From CAYQCH01 sp964415935 (GTDB taxonomy: Bacteria > Patescibacteriota > Patescibacteriia > VMEV01 > CAYQCH01), in NCBI GenBank assembly GCA_964415935.1, contig CAYQCH010000007.1, positions 1 to 35,497 on the forward strand: a stretch of 35,497 nucleotides of DNA, given 5' to 3'. Position 1 is the stretch's first letter; each line of letters opens with the position of its first letter. The position numbers and the translations under genes were made by a program. This document shows positions 28,237 to 35,497 of this stretch, one piece after another. Under the pieces are notes generated by a model. The model was not told the DNA's origin, did no database searches, and worked only from the letters and a program-made list of their open reading frames with translations.

Positions 28237-30015
28237 CTATGCGCTGCGCTGGGCAGACTCTTTTTGGACTTTGGCGATGAATTCATCCACGGGCATATCC
28301 ACGGTGTCTTTTTGCCCGCGCAAGCGAATCGCCAGCATGCCGCTGTCCTTTTCCTTATCGCCAATAACCAGCGTGTACGGCACTTTCATCTTTTCGGCAT
28401 TGCGGATTTTCTTGCCGACGCTTTCATTGCTGTCGTCCAGATGCGCGCGGATGCCCAGCGCCATCATCTTGCCCTGCAATTCCTTACAAAACACATTATG
28501 CCGCTCAGCGACGCTGGCAATGCGCACCTGCTGGGGCGCAAACCAGACCGGAAACGCTCCGGCATAGTGCTCCACCAGGAAGCCGATAAATCGTTCATGC
28601 GTACCCAGCGGCGCGCGATGGATACAGATGGGCGTCTGGTCCTTGCCTTCCGCGTCCTTATAGGTAAGGCCGAACCGCTTGGGGACGGCAAAATCTACCT
28701 GGTTCGTGGCAATGGTGAACTCGCGGCCGATGGACGACCAGACTTGCACGTCGATCTTGGGTCCATAGAACGCGGCTTCATTAGGCACCTCAATGAACGG
28801 GATACCGCTGTCAATCATGACCTGGCGGACCATCTCTTCCGTTTGCTTCCACAGTTCCGGCTCATTGACGTACTTGTTGCCAAGCTCGCTTGGTTCATGC
28901 AAAGACAGGCGCATGACGTACTTGCTGAAGCCAAACAGCTTGAAGTACTGCATGTACAGCTCGTTGACGGCGCGAAATTCGTCAGCGAACTGCTCGGGCG
29001 TACAGTAAATATGGGCATCATTCATGTTCAAAGAGCGCACGCGCATCAATCCCATCAATTCGCCGCTCTTTTCATAGCGGTAACAGGTGCCATACTCGGC
29101 CAGGCGCAAGGGCAGGTCGCGGTACGAGTGCGGCTTGGCCGCATACACCTGATGATGGTGCGGGCAATTCATGGCTTTGAGGTAGTACACCACTTCATCG
29201 CCCGTATCTTCCTTCATGACCATGGGAGGAAACATGCTTTCGGCGTAATACGGCAGATGGCCAGACGTCTTGTACATGGTTTCCTTGGCCAGATGCGGCG
29301 TTTTGACGCGCTGGTAGCCGTGGCGGAATTCCGTTTCTTTGCCCAGCCGTTCCAGCTCTTCCACCAGCACGGTGCCGTTGGGTAACCACAGCGGCAAACC
29401 AGGGCCGACAAGGTCGCTGAATGCAAACAATTCCAATTCCTTGCCCAGCTTGCGATGGTCGCGCTTCTTGGCTTCTTCGCGCTGCGCCAGGTACGTGTCC
29501 AGTTCTTCCTGCGTGGGAAACGCCAGGCCGTAGATGCGCTGCAGCATCTTGTTCTTTTCATCGCCGCGCCAGTACGCGCCGGCAATGCGGTCCAGCTGAA
29601 ACGCGCCCACGTTCTTGGTGGTATCGGTGTGTCCGCCGCGGCAGAGGTCGGTGAATTCGCCATGCGAATAATGCGTGATGTGGCCGTCTTCCAGGTCCTG
29701 CAAAATTTCCACCTTATACGGCTGATTTTGCCCCTCCCAGTACTTCATCGATTCCGCTTTTGCCACCGGCTTGCCTTCAAACGGCAGGCCCTTGTTGATC
29801 ACTTTGCGCATGGCTTTTTCGATCTTCTTGAAATCTTCCGGCGTAAACTGATGGTCGGATTCCACGTCATAGTAAAACCCGTCTTCCACGGCCGGACCAA
29901 TGGCCAGCTTGGTGTTGGGCCACAGTTCCATGATCACTCCGGCCAGGATGTGCGCCAGGGAATGGCGCATCTTGTCGGCCTCATTGACCTCTGTTTCCTG
30001 ATGCTTCGCGCACAT
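28237..30015 (-). CDS. thrS: threonine-tRNA ligase lacking the TGS domain
   Basis: 592 residues from ATG 30015; the frame stays open into the T-box leader, where it encodes nonsense. The protein starts almost directly with the editing domain: MRHSLAHILAGVIMELWP, with the second zinc-like His pair at THYSHGEFTDLCRGGHTDTT. The class II core follows: motif 2 RLAEYGTCYRYEKSGELMGLMRVR, the zinc ligand in LKAMNCPHHH, motif 3 HRAPLGTHERFIGFLVEHY, and an anticodon domain ending with VIGDKEKDSGMLAIRLRG. The N-terminal TGS domain (about 60 residues) of most bacterial ThrRS is missing. It charges tRNA-Thr. Expression appears controlled by the T-box leader just upstream. Confidence 0.95.
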   Translation of the reverse strand: MCAKHQETEVNEADKMRHSLAHILAGVIMELWPNTKLAIGPAVEDGFYYDVESDHQFTPEDFKKIEKAMRKVINKGLPFEGKPVAKAESMKYWEGQNQPYKVEILQDLEDGHITHYSHGEFTDLCRGGHTDTTKNVGAFQLDRIAGAYWRGDEKNKMLQRIYGLAFPTQEELDTYLAQREEAKKRDHRKLGKELELFAFSDLVGPGLPLWLPNGTVLVEELERLGKETEFRHGYQRVKTPHLAKETMYKTSGHLPYYAESMFPPMVMKEDTGDEVVYYLKAMNCPHHHQVYAAKPHSYRDLPLRLAEYGTCYRYEKSGELMGLMRVRSLNMNDAHIYCTPEQFADEFRAVNELYMQYFKLFGFSKYVMRLSLHEPSELGNKYVNEPELWKQTEEMVRQVMIDSGIPFIEVPNEAAFYGPKIDVQVWSSIGREFTIATNQVDFAVPKRFGLTYKDAEGKDQTPICIHRAPLGTHERFIGFLVEHYAGAFPVWFAPQQVRIASVAERHNVFCKELQGKMMALGIRAHLDDSNESVGKKIRNAEKMKVPYTLVIGDKEKDSGMLAIRLRGQKDTVDMPVDEFIAKVQKESAQRSA

Positions 30016-30035
30016 ATGCAATGATGTCGCAGATA

Positions 30036-30206
30036 AAAATAAAACTCCCGTCCTATAACCAATCTTAAATAGATCGATTATGGGACGAGAGGCTTTCTCC
30101 CGCGGTTCCACCCATATTCCTGCTTTGGCAGGCTCTTTTGTCCCTTCCCCCGGTTGGTGTTGAAAGTGGTGTCCGGCCGTATTGGCGCGGGGTCTTTCAG
30201 GAAGGT
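30036..30206 (-). promoter_or_regulatory. T-box riboswitch leader of thrS
   Basis: On the minus strand the leader holds the T-box core GGGTGGAACCGCGG (complement of 30100-30113). Its flanks form the antiterminator: GGG with CCC and CGGGAG with CTCTCG, leaving the usual seven-base bulge with UGGAACC. The competing terminator is CTCTCGTCC...ATAA (from 30092) against TTAT...GGACGGGAG (to 30045), followed by TTTTATTTTTATC. A CCTGC/GCAGG hairpin just upstream fits Stem III. A possible shortened Stem I is closed by CTTCC/GGAAG and CCCCG/CGGGG. The specifier codon is not assigned; ACC, ACA and ACU all occur in that loop. Uncharged tRNA-Thr would favour read-through. Confidence 0.88.
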
Positions 30207-30212
30207 GGTTAT

Positions 30213-30242
30213 AGTTTAGGGGATGGCGGCCCTGCCGGTCAA
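30213..30242 (-). promoter_or_regulatory. thrS promoter
   Basis: TTGACC (complement of 30237-30242), 18 bases, TAAACT (complement of 30213-30218). The resulting leader to the thrS ATG is about 190 bases. Confidence 0.5.
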
Positions 30243-30260
30243 TCCCGGTATTTTCAGAGA

Positions 30261-30295
30261 AACACCCCGGCCGCCGGAAAGGCAGTCGGGGTGTT
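30261..30295 (-). terminator. hairpin after hypothetical gene
   Basis: AACACCCCG (30261-30269) and CGGGGTGTT (30287-30295), with a short GTTTCTCT tail on the minus strand. Confidence 0.6.
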
Positions 30296-30310
30296 ACGCG
30301 AGCGATGCGA

Positions 30311-31003
30311 CTACAGCTCCAGGCTGGTGCGGTCCCGATCCTCGATCACGGTCAGGACATGGTCGTTCTCGCGCCATTCCTGGGCATGCCGCGCCGGGAT
30401 CAGCTCCCAGCTGGTCTTATCCTTGTGGGCGACCAAGACGGTGTAATGCGGCTCACCCCGGAGCATAACAGGCTCAAACGCGACCAGGCGCTTGGCCATC
30501 TTAGGCTCGGTCGGGTTCGCGGCCGCGAACTTGATCAGATGCTGCGGCCAGGCAAACATCATGCCGCGCGCCCAGATGTGCATGACCATGTCGTCCAGCC
30601 GCCAGTCCTGGTCGGCCTTGAGCACATATGGCATGAATGTACGGCCCTCGAGGAGCTTTTCCTGCCTGTGCCAGGCGTCGGACAAATCCTCGGGCAACCG
30701 GTCGCTGATCCTCATACCGGCATAACCAGCCGGGACGGAGAGCGCGCCGAACGTGTAGCACTCATGAGCGCATCCTTCTGGCGTACGCTTGAATGCCAAT
30801 GGCGCGCCGTAGCGCTGATCGACGTCCAGGCGCGGCACGCCGCGCAGCCACGAATTCAAGTACTGACGCAACAGCGACGGGTCCTCAATCAAGTACTGCG
30901 TGGTGCGCGGATCCATGCAGTCTGGCAGCGCCTTGAGCACGGCCGTGGCCAGCTCACGATACTGGCCAGCCGACAGTTCGACGGGTTCATCCGTCTTCGA
31001 CAT
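30311..31003 (-). CDS. hypothetical protein, 230 aa, related to the gene at 16748
   Basis: ATG at 31003 preceded by AGAGGTGA (complement of 31008-31015) and a TTGACG-17-TAAGTT promoter; the upstream open frame is rejected. Not recognised. It begins MSKTDEPVELSAGQYRELATAVLKAL, similar to the LSAGQ start of the protein at 16748-17527. After a helical N-terminal third come mixed alpha/beta segments with CAHECYTFGALSVPAGYAG, GRTFMPYVLKADQDWRL and MVMHIWARGMMFAWPQH, and a C-terminal beta stretch (HYTVLVAHKDKTSWELIPA). No signal peptide or membrane helix. It looks like one member of a lineage-specific family with two copies here. Confidence 0.65.
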   Translation of the reverse strand: MSKTDEPVELSAGQYRELATAVLKALPDCMDPRTTQYLIEDPSLLRQYLNSWLRGVPRLDVDQRYGAPLAFKRTPEGCAHECYTFGALSVPAGYAGMRISDRLPEDLSDAWHRQEKLLEGRTFMPYVLKADQDWRLDDMVMHIWARGMMFAWPQHLIKFAAANPTEPKMAKRLVAFEPVMLRGEPHYTVLVAHKDKTSWELIPARHAQEWRENDHVLTVIEDRDRTSLEL

Positions 31004-31076
31004 GATGTCACCTCTGTGATTCTGCAGGCGAACCGTGTCCGGACCGTCCGGCAGCGGCGAACCGATGCAGCGCTGA

Positions 31077-31105
31077 AACTTACTAAAAATCACCGCCTGC
31101 GTCAA
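31077..31105 (-). promoter_or_regulatory. promoter of hypothetical gene at 31003
   Basis: TTGACG (complement of 31100-31105), 17 bases, TAAGTT (complement of 31077-31082). The spacer shares GC-rich then T-rich layout with the promoter at 17610-17638. Confidence 0.55.
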
Positions 31106-31107
31106 CG

Positions 31108-31149
31108 GAAAAAAGAGAACCCCCGCCAGAGACTGCTCTCCGACGGGGG
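31108..31149 (-). terminator. Rho-independent terminator
   Basis: CCCCCG (31120-31125) and CGGGGG (31144-31149), then on the minus strand TTCTCTTTTTTCC. Ends the membrane-protein gene at 31164. Confidence 0.8.
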
Positions 31150-31163
31150 TATGATGCGCGGCG

Positions 31164-31823
31164 TTATTGCGGACGCGGCCGAACGGCCAGCGCGCGGCTG
31201 AAACCGAGGATGTCGGCCAATGCATCCATCATCTGCGAGTCTTGATCCCAGAATTCGAACGCAGTCTGCGCCACCAACTCGCGACCCTCGTCGGTGATGG
31301 CGTACCGACCGGCATGAACCTGAAGATGCCCTTCCGCCCGCAGCAAGTTGAGGCTGCTTTCGACTCGGCTCCGGTTAATGACGCCGTGAACTTCGCCAAA
31401 CGTTACCATGAACAACGGCCGGCCATGCTCGTCCTTATATGAGCCAACCATTCCAGCCGCAGCCAAAACATTGTTGAGGTCAAATGATCCGGCGTCAACG
31501 GCCATGTTGCGCGCCAGGAACATGATGAGGAATTTGTAGCCGGACAGATTGTACGGCGTGTCGCGGCCAAACGACAGGGGGACGTCCTCCCCCAGATCCC
31601 ACGTCCGGCGGGCTACCATGTAGCCGCCGAAGAGAAGGCCCCACACGGCCACGGCCGAAACGAGGCTGATCCAGGTGATCCCCATGGTCAGGATGTACAC
31701 CAGCACAAACATGCCAAAGGCCACGAAGCTTGCGATCACGGCGCCATCCATGGGATGGGCCACCCAGTCGGAAATCCACGGGAGTTCCGAGGTCCCCTCC
31801 TTGTTGCGCATTTCGTCCGTCAC
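31164..31823 (-). CDS. two-helix membrane protein with C-terminal winged-helix-like domain
   Basis: 219 residues from a GTG at 31823, near a GGAGGGG ribosome site; an ATG at 31811 is an alternative. Two membrane helices lie at about residues 27-67 (GAVIASFVAFGMFVLVYILT, then WISLVSAVAVWGLLFGGYMV). The C-terminal part (about 125-205) has a helix-turn-helix flow with FGEVHGVINRSRVESSLNLLRAEGHLQVHAGRYAITDEGREL, the pattern of a winged-helix domain with a basic wing. It could be a membrane-bound transcription regulator, or the domain may bind protein instead. No family name is assigned. It belongs to the strong-Shine-Dalgarno gene class. Confidence 0.6.
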   Translation of the reverse strand: MTDEMRNKEGTSELPWISDWVAHPMDGAVIASFVAFGMFVLVYILTMGITWISLVSAVAVWGLLFGGYMVARRTWDLGEDVPLSFGRDTPYNLSGYKFLIMFLARNMAVDAGSFDLNNVLAAAGMVGSYKDEHGRPLFMVTFGEVHGVINRSRVESSLNLLRAEGHLQVHAGRYAITDEGRELVAQTAFEFWDQDSQMMDALADILGFSRALAVRPRPQ

Positions 31824-31887
31824 GTCCCCTCCACTGTGAGAAACGACTGGGCATGTTCCTCCTTTTTCCGCCGCATGTCAAGCATAC

Positions 31888-31911
31888 AAAAAGCCCCGCT
31901 GTTTGCGGGGT
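31888..31911 (-). terminator. Rho-independent terminator
   Basis: CCCCGC (31894-31899) and GCGGGG (31905-31910), minus-strand TTTTTGT tail; ends the transcript of the baseplate-J-like gene. Confidence 0.85.
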
Positions 31912-31928
31912 CGTTCCTGTCGTGATAC

Positions 31929-33089
31929 TTAATTCGCGAACTGCACGTAGATGTGATCTACCAGGCGCGGGATGCGGCGCAGCCAGAAAGGCCGCAGCTG
32001 GATGTCCACCGATTCAATGCCGGGATCGGCCTCCATCTGGGATTTTACGGCATCAGGTTTCTGCCCGACAAAATTGGATGGGTCCAAAATGGGATTATTG
32101 GTGCTGATGCGGCGCACGCCATGCAACGTCACGCGGATTTGCGCCGTCTTTTTTGCCGTATCAAGGTTTTCAATGGTGTATGCAAACGAGCCTTCATCGC
32201 TGGAAGACAACTCATACCCCAGCGACATGGTTTCATACAGCTGCTTTTGCGCGATTTGCAGCAAGTCGTCCTGGTTGGCCAGCACGAATGCCACGTCAGC
32301 GACCAGCGAGACGGTAAACGTCTGGCTGTCTTCGCCGATCTCCGGCTCCACGCTCTGATTCTTTACCGTAACGGCTTCGGCCCCCGCCAGCATGTTGGAA
32401 AGGTCAACGCCCTCTGCCTGCAACTGGGTCTTGGCCTGCGCCGCCAGTGCGTCTTTGGCCATGGCAATGGCGTCCTCCACGGCCTTGCGCGTCACCTGAT
32501 ACGTCGCTTTGGTACCGCCGGTCATGGCTTGCGTGCTTTCTGCATACACTTCCTGCTGGCGCGTCTGGTTCAGGCCCGGGATGGTAAAGCGCGACGGGCC
32601 GATCTCTCCGCCCTTGCCCGGCTGGTCGGCGTACACCTCGGCTTCCACTTCTCCATTGGCCGGCACGGTGACGGCGCGGCGCAAGCGGAAGAGCACGCTG
32701 CCTTCTGACAACAATCGCGTGGTGGCCACCAGGGGCTGAGCCGTTCCCGAAGTGTTCTTCAACATGACGGTGCCCGTGGCCTGTTGCGGTTCGCCTTCCT
32801 GCAGCAACTCAGACTGGCTGGTTTTTTCAAATTCGACCGTGGTCGTGACCAGTGTGGCCTGGATGCCCTCTTCCGTCAGGTCCGTATCCGCCTTTACCAG
32901 CACGTTGAAATCCGTGGAAACCTCTTCCAATTCCGGCGTCACCACAATTAAGGCCTGGGAAAGCGAGAAATACACCAGCCCGACCAGAACAACCAAAGCG
33001 GCGCCGATGAAGGTGAAGGCGATTTGGCGGTAAAAATGGATTTTATGCTGCCGAATGCTGGCCGGATTGTCGGAATAGGATTCTTTCAT
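31929..33089 (-). CDS. baseplate J-like membrane-anchored protein
   Basis: 386 residues. A short cytoplasmic N-terminus is followed by one membrane helix (IAFTFIGAALVVLVGLVYFSL, about 23-43) and a large outside domain. The segment TRLLSEGSVLFRLRRAVTVPANGEVEAEVYADQPGKGGEIGPSRFTIPGL (about 123-173, cited in part) is the pattern of Patescibacteria proteins annotated as baseplate J/gp47 family. It continues with an Ala/Lys-rich helix (VEDAIAMAKDALAAQAKTQ) and strands to the C-terminus. The relation to phage baseplates is a distant fold-level match, and in this lineage the proteins are probably cell-surface or envelope components. A TATACT box lies about 38 bases before the ATG. Confidence 0.72.
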   Translation of the reverse strand: MKESYSDNPASIRQHKIHFYRQIAFTFIGAALVVLVGLVYFSLSQALIVVTPELEEVSTDFNVLVKADTDLTEEGIQATLVTTTVEFEKTSQSELLQEGEPQQATGTVMLKNTSGTAQPLVATTRLLSEGSVLFRLRRAVTVPANGEVEAEVYADQPGKGGEIGPSRFTIPGLNQTRQQEVYAESTQAMTGGTKATYQVTRKAVEDAIAMAKDALAAQAKTQLQAEGVDLSNMLAGAEAVTVKNQSVEPEIGEDSQTFTVSLVADVAFVLANQDDLLQIAQKQLYETMSLGYELSSSDEGSFAYTIENLDTAKKTAQIRVTLHGVRRISTNNPILDPSNFVGQKPDAVKSQMEADPGIESVDIQLRPFWLRRIPRLVDHIYVQFAN

Positions 33090-33125
33090 AAGAATTTTGT
33101 TTTAGGCGGACGGTTTGCTGTCCCT

Positions 33126-33131
33126 AGTATA
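33126..33131 (-). promoter_or_regulatory. -10 box of the baseplate-J-like gene
   Basis: TATACT (complement), leaving a leader of roughly 30 bases before the ATG at 33089; no clear -35. Confidence 0.4.
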
Positions 33132-33155
33132 GGAAACTTCCCCTGTTTTGGCCAC

Positions 33156-35497
33156 TTATTTGACCACAACCAGGCTGTTAGCGCCAGTGATCTTTTCGAT
33201 CTGGTACTTGGATTCTGGGGTTAAGGCCACGCGAAAGCGCGTCTTAATAGTACGATACTGGCTGGTACCTATTTTCAGGTATACCGGTACCGGCCCGGCG
33301 TACTTATCAAACAGCGTTTTGAGCTGTTCCGTCCGGAACGGGTCGGGCGCGGCCGGCACATGCACGTACACGCCGGAAGGATCTTTGAGCGGGCCGTCCG
33401 TATGCACGGCCACGGCGGGCAGTTTCCCCTCTTTGAGGATCTTTTCCACTTCATTCATGTTCTGCTCGGTAATCGCCCAGACTTTTTCAGCGATGAGTTT
33501 GGCCTGCCCGTCCTTGGTGGACACCTTGGCCTTGGTGAGGATGATCTGATCCGGCGCCCAGAGATGCGGCGCGGAGGAAAACACGCGCGGAAAGACGATG
33601 AGCTCGCAGCTGGCGGAGTCATCTTCCACCTGGCAGAACGCCATCAGGTCGCCTTTCTTGGTGGTGATGGTCTTGCTGTTGGCAATAAGCCCGGCCACGC
33701 AAATGAGCTGGCCGTCCGGCGAATCGGACAGGTGCGCGATTTTGGAAACGGATGCGCCCAGCTTCTTGGCGATTTTCTCAAAAGGATGCGCGCTGAGGTA
33801 CACGCCCAGCAATTCTTTTTCCCAGGCCATTTTTTCCTGGTCGGATGCCGGCGTGCTGCCGGGTAATTCCAGACGCCCCGCATTGGACCCGCCGCCAAAC
33901 AGCGACGACTGGCCGGACGACTTGATCTGATGCTGCATCTTGGCGTAGCTGAGGATTATTTCCATCTGGTTGAGTACCTGGTTGCGTTCAGCCAAGCTGT
34001 CCAGCGCGCCGGCTTTGGCCATGGCCTCCAGCATTTTCTTGTTGACATGCTTGTCTTGCACGCGCGTTACCAGCTCGGCAACGGACGTGAACGGACCGTT
34101 GGCTTTGCGCTCGCTGATGATGGCGTCAATGACAGCGTCGCCCACATTTTTGACGCCCAGCAGCCCGAAGCGGATCACGTTGTCGCCCACCACGGTGAAA
34201 TTGGCCAGCGATTCGTTGATATCCGGCGGCAATACCTGGATGCNNNNNNNNNNNNNNNNNNNNNNNNNNNNNNNNNNNNNNNNNNNNNNNNNNNNNNNNN
34301 NNNNNNNNNNNNNNNNNNNNNNNNNNNNNNNNNNNNNNNNNNNACCACGGTGAAATTGGCCAGCGATTCGTTGATATCCGGCGGCAATACCTGGATGCCC
34401 ATGTTGCGGCACTCTTTAATGGCTTCGGCGATTTTTTCCAGATCAAAATGCTCGGCCGTCATGAGGGCGGCCATGTACTCCACCGGATAATTGGCCTTCA
34501 TATAGGCCGTCTGGTAGGCAACCAGGCCGTAGCTGGCGGCATGCGCCTTGTTAAATCCGTATGCTGCAAACGGCTCGATCAATTTGAACAGGTCTTCGGC
34601 CTGCTTCTTGCTCAGCCCGCCTTTCTCGATGGCGCCGCTGATGAATTTTTCTTTCTGCGCTTCCATTTCTTCCGGAATCTTTTTGCCCATGGCCTTGCGC
34701 AGCTTGTCGGCCTCCAGCCAGTCGTAGCCGGAAATGGTGATGGCCGTCATCAGCACGTCATCCTGGTACACCAGCAGGCCGTAGGATTTTTCCAAAATCT
34801 TTTCCAGGCGTTTGTCCGGATAAGACACCTTGGACGGATCCTGCTTGCGGGCAATGTATTCGGGAATGCATTCCATGGGACCCGGGCGAAACAGCGCCAC
34901 CATGGCCATGATGTCATGGATGGTGGTGGGCTTCAGTTCCATGAGGTAGCGCGTCATGCCGCGGCCGCCCAGCTGAAAGCAGCCAAACGTCTCGCCGCGC
35001 GACAGCATTTCGTAGGTTTTCTTATCGTCGAGCGGGATTTGAAGGATATCAATGTCCTTGCCGCGCAATTTTTTCACCAGGTCCACGGTACGGCCGAGAA
35101 TGGACAAGTTGCGGATACCCAAAAAGTCCATTTTCACCAGGCCGGCGGACTCGGCGGCCTTCATTTCATACTGCGTGACGTTGATGCCCGTCTCTTCGTC
35201 CAGCTGGCAGGCCGTAAAGTCCGTCAGCGGGCCCGGGGAGATAACCACGCCGGCGGCATGAATGCTGTGATGCCGCGCGCAGCCTTCCACTTTCTTGGCC
35301 AGGTCCAGCAACCGCTTGGTGGACGGCTCGATTTTATAAATGGTCCCCAGTTCGGGATTTTCCGTGATGGCGCGCTCAATGGTCATGGGAAAACCCTGCG
35401 CGCCCATGGGTACCATCTTGGAGATGCGATCCACTTCCCCGTACGACATGCCCAGGGCGCGCCCCACGTCGCGCACGGCGCCGCGCGCGGCCATGGT
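33156..35497 (-). CDS. dnaE: DNA polymerase III alpha subunit, 3' part, split by an assembly gap
   Basis: The 5' end lies beyond the window. The visible part begins in the palm: KMVPMGAQGFP, then CARHHSIHAAGVVISPGPL, VKMDFLGIRNLSIL with a catalytic Asp, GCFQLGGRGMTRYLMEL, VALFRPGPMECIPEYI and GLLVYQDDVLMTA. The fingers follow: ADKLRKAMGKKIPEEM and FNKAHAASYGLVAYQTAYMKANYP. Then come the helix-hairpin-helix region (FGLLGVKNVGDAVIDAI) and an OB-fold (LICVAGLIANSKTITTKKGDLMAFCQVED). It is the replicative polymerase. A 100-N gap flanked by an exact 55-base repeat interrupts the frame at 34189-34398; removing the Ns and one copy (155 bases) restores a single frame, so the gene is intact in nature. 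Confidence 0.95.
34189..34398. repeat. 55-base exact repeat flanking a 100-N gap (assembly artefact)
   Basis: Bases 34189-34243 are identical to 34344-34398, with Ns at 34244-34343 between them. The reading frame of dnaE is restored if 155 bases are removed. Contig ends overlapped by 55 bases, a common assembly k-mer size, and were scaffolded without merging. Confidence 0.95.

Noticed and set aside
31929..33089. Prophage baseplate gene
   Set aside because: No other phage structural genes are nearby and the protein has an N-terminal membrane anchor, as in cellular Patescibacteria homologues.
34189..34398. Intein or programmed frameshift in dnaE
   Set aside because: The disruption coincides with an N gap flanked by an exact repeat, and simple merging restores the frame.

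Overview
The window looks like a scaffold from a Candidate Phyla Radiation (Patescibacteria) genome, most likely in the Parcubacteria group. The evidence is a cell-surface protein carrying the repeated AVYYLGDDGKRYVFPNER / KVYAVGLGGALYDI type motifs common in that group, a CmpB-type membrane protein, a baseplate-J-like membrane protein, tightly packed genes, many lineage-specific hypotheticals and three 100-base N gaps. The placement is by protein style only and goes no finer than the group. No plasmid or phage backbone is visible.

Layout. 1-2570: small hypotheticals and two lipoproteins, one with a von Willebrand C / pacifastin-like cysteine pattern. 2644-6847: CmpB-like protein, SpoU-type methyltransferase, a one-helix peptide, the large surface protein and an MscS-like membrane protein. 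6848-7237: a regulatory region with two copies of a 9-2-9 palindrome. 7238-12495: a continuous run for deoxynucleotide metabolism: ThyA-family enzyme, DHFR-like protein, Dcd-family protein, a dCMP deaminase fused to a DNPH1/Rcl-like hydrolase, dUTPase, dGTPase-like HD protein and dTMP kinase. 12567-13277: a polyprenol-kinase-like membrane protein. 13310-16401: the most unusual locus, two arrays of tandem structured hairpins on either side of a gene for a protein with an IS110/RuvC-like N-terminus. 16411-16735: a tRNA-like gene with a leader or small RNA. 16748-19718: a hypothetical, then gatB and yqeY. 19778-21233: ECF sigma factor and DUF5667-like partner. 21351-23717: malic enzyme and a PQQ-type sugar dehydrogenase. 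24105-28160: miaA, miaB, an MFS protein and two hypotheticals. 28237-30242: thrS behind a T-box leader. 30311-33089: two hypotheticals and the baseplate-J-like protein. 33156-35497: the 3' part of dnaE, broken by an assembly gap.

How genes start. Two styles coexist. Many core genes have a -10 hexamer only 5-10 bases before the ATG and no Shine-Dalgarno sequence, so they are probably leaderless. A second class of hypotheticals, and the gene inside the hairpin arrays, has a strong AGGAGG-type ribosome site; several of these follow a TTGACG/TTGACA -35 box with a 17-base spacer.

Best candidates for new biology. (1) The hairpin arrays: about 26 stem-loops in a repeating order, with near-constant arms, loops of regular length and compensatory base changes. 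One array has its own promoter and terminator. They flank an IS110-like DEDD protein, which brings RNA-guided (bridge-RNA-like) recombinases to mind. (2) The dCMP deaminase-DNPH1 fusion next to a ThyA homologue carrying Asp at the position that selects cytosine over uracil, a possible hydroxymethyl-pyrimidine or nucleotide-sanitation module. (3) A compact T-box upstream of thrS.
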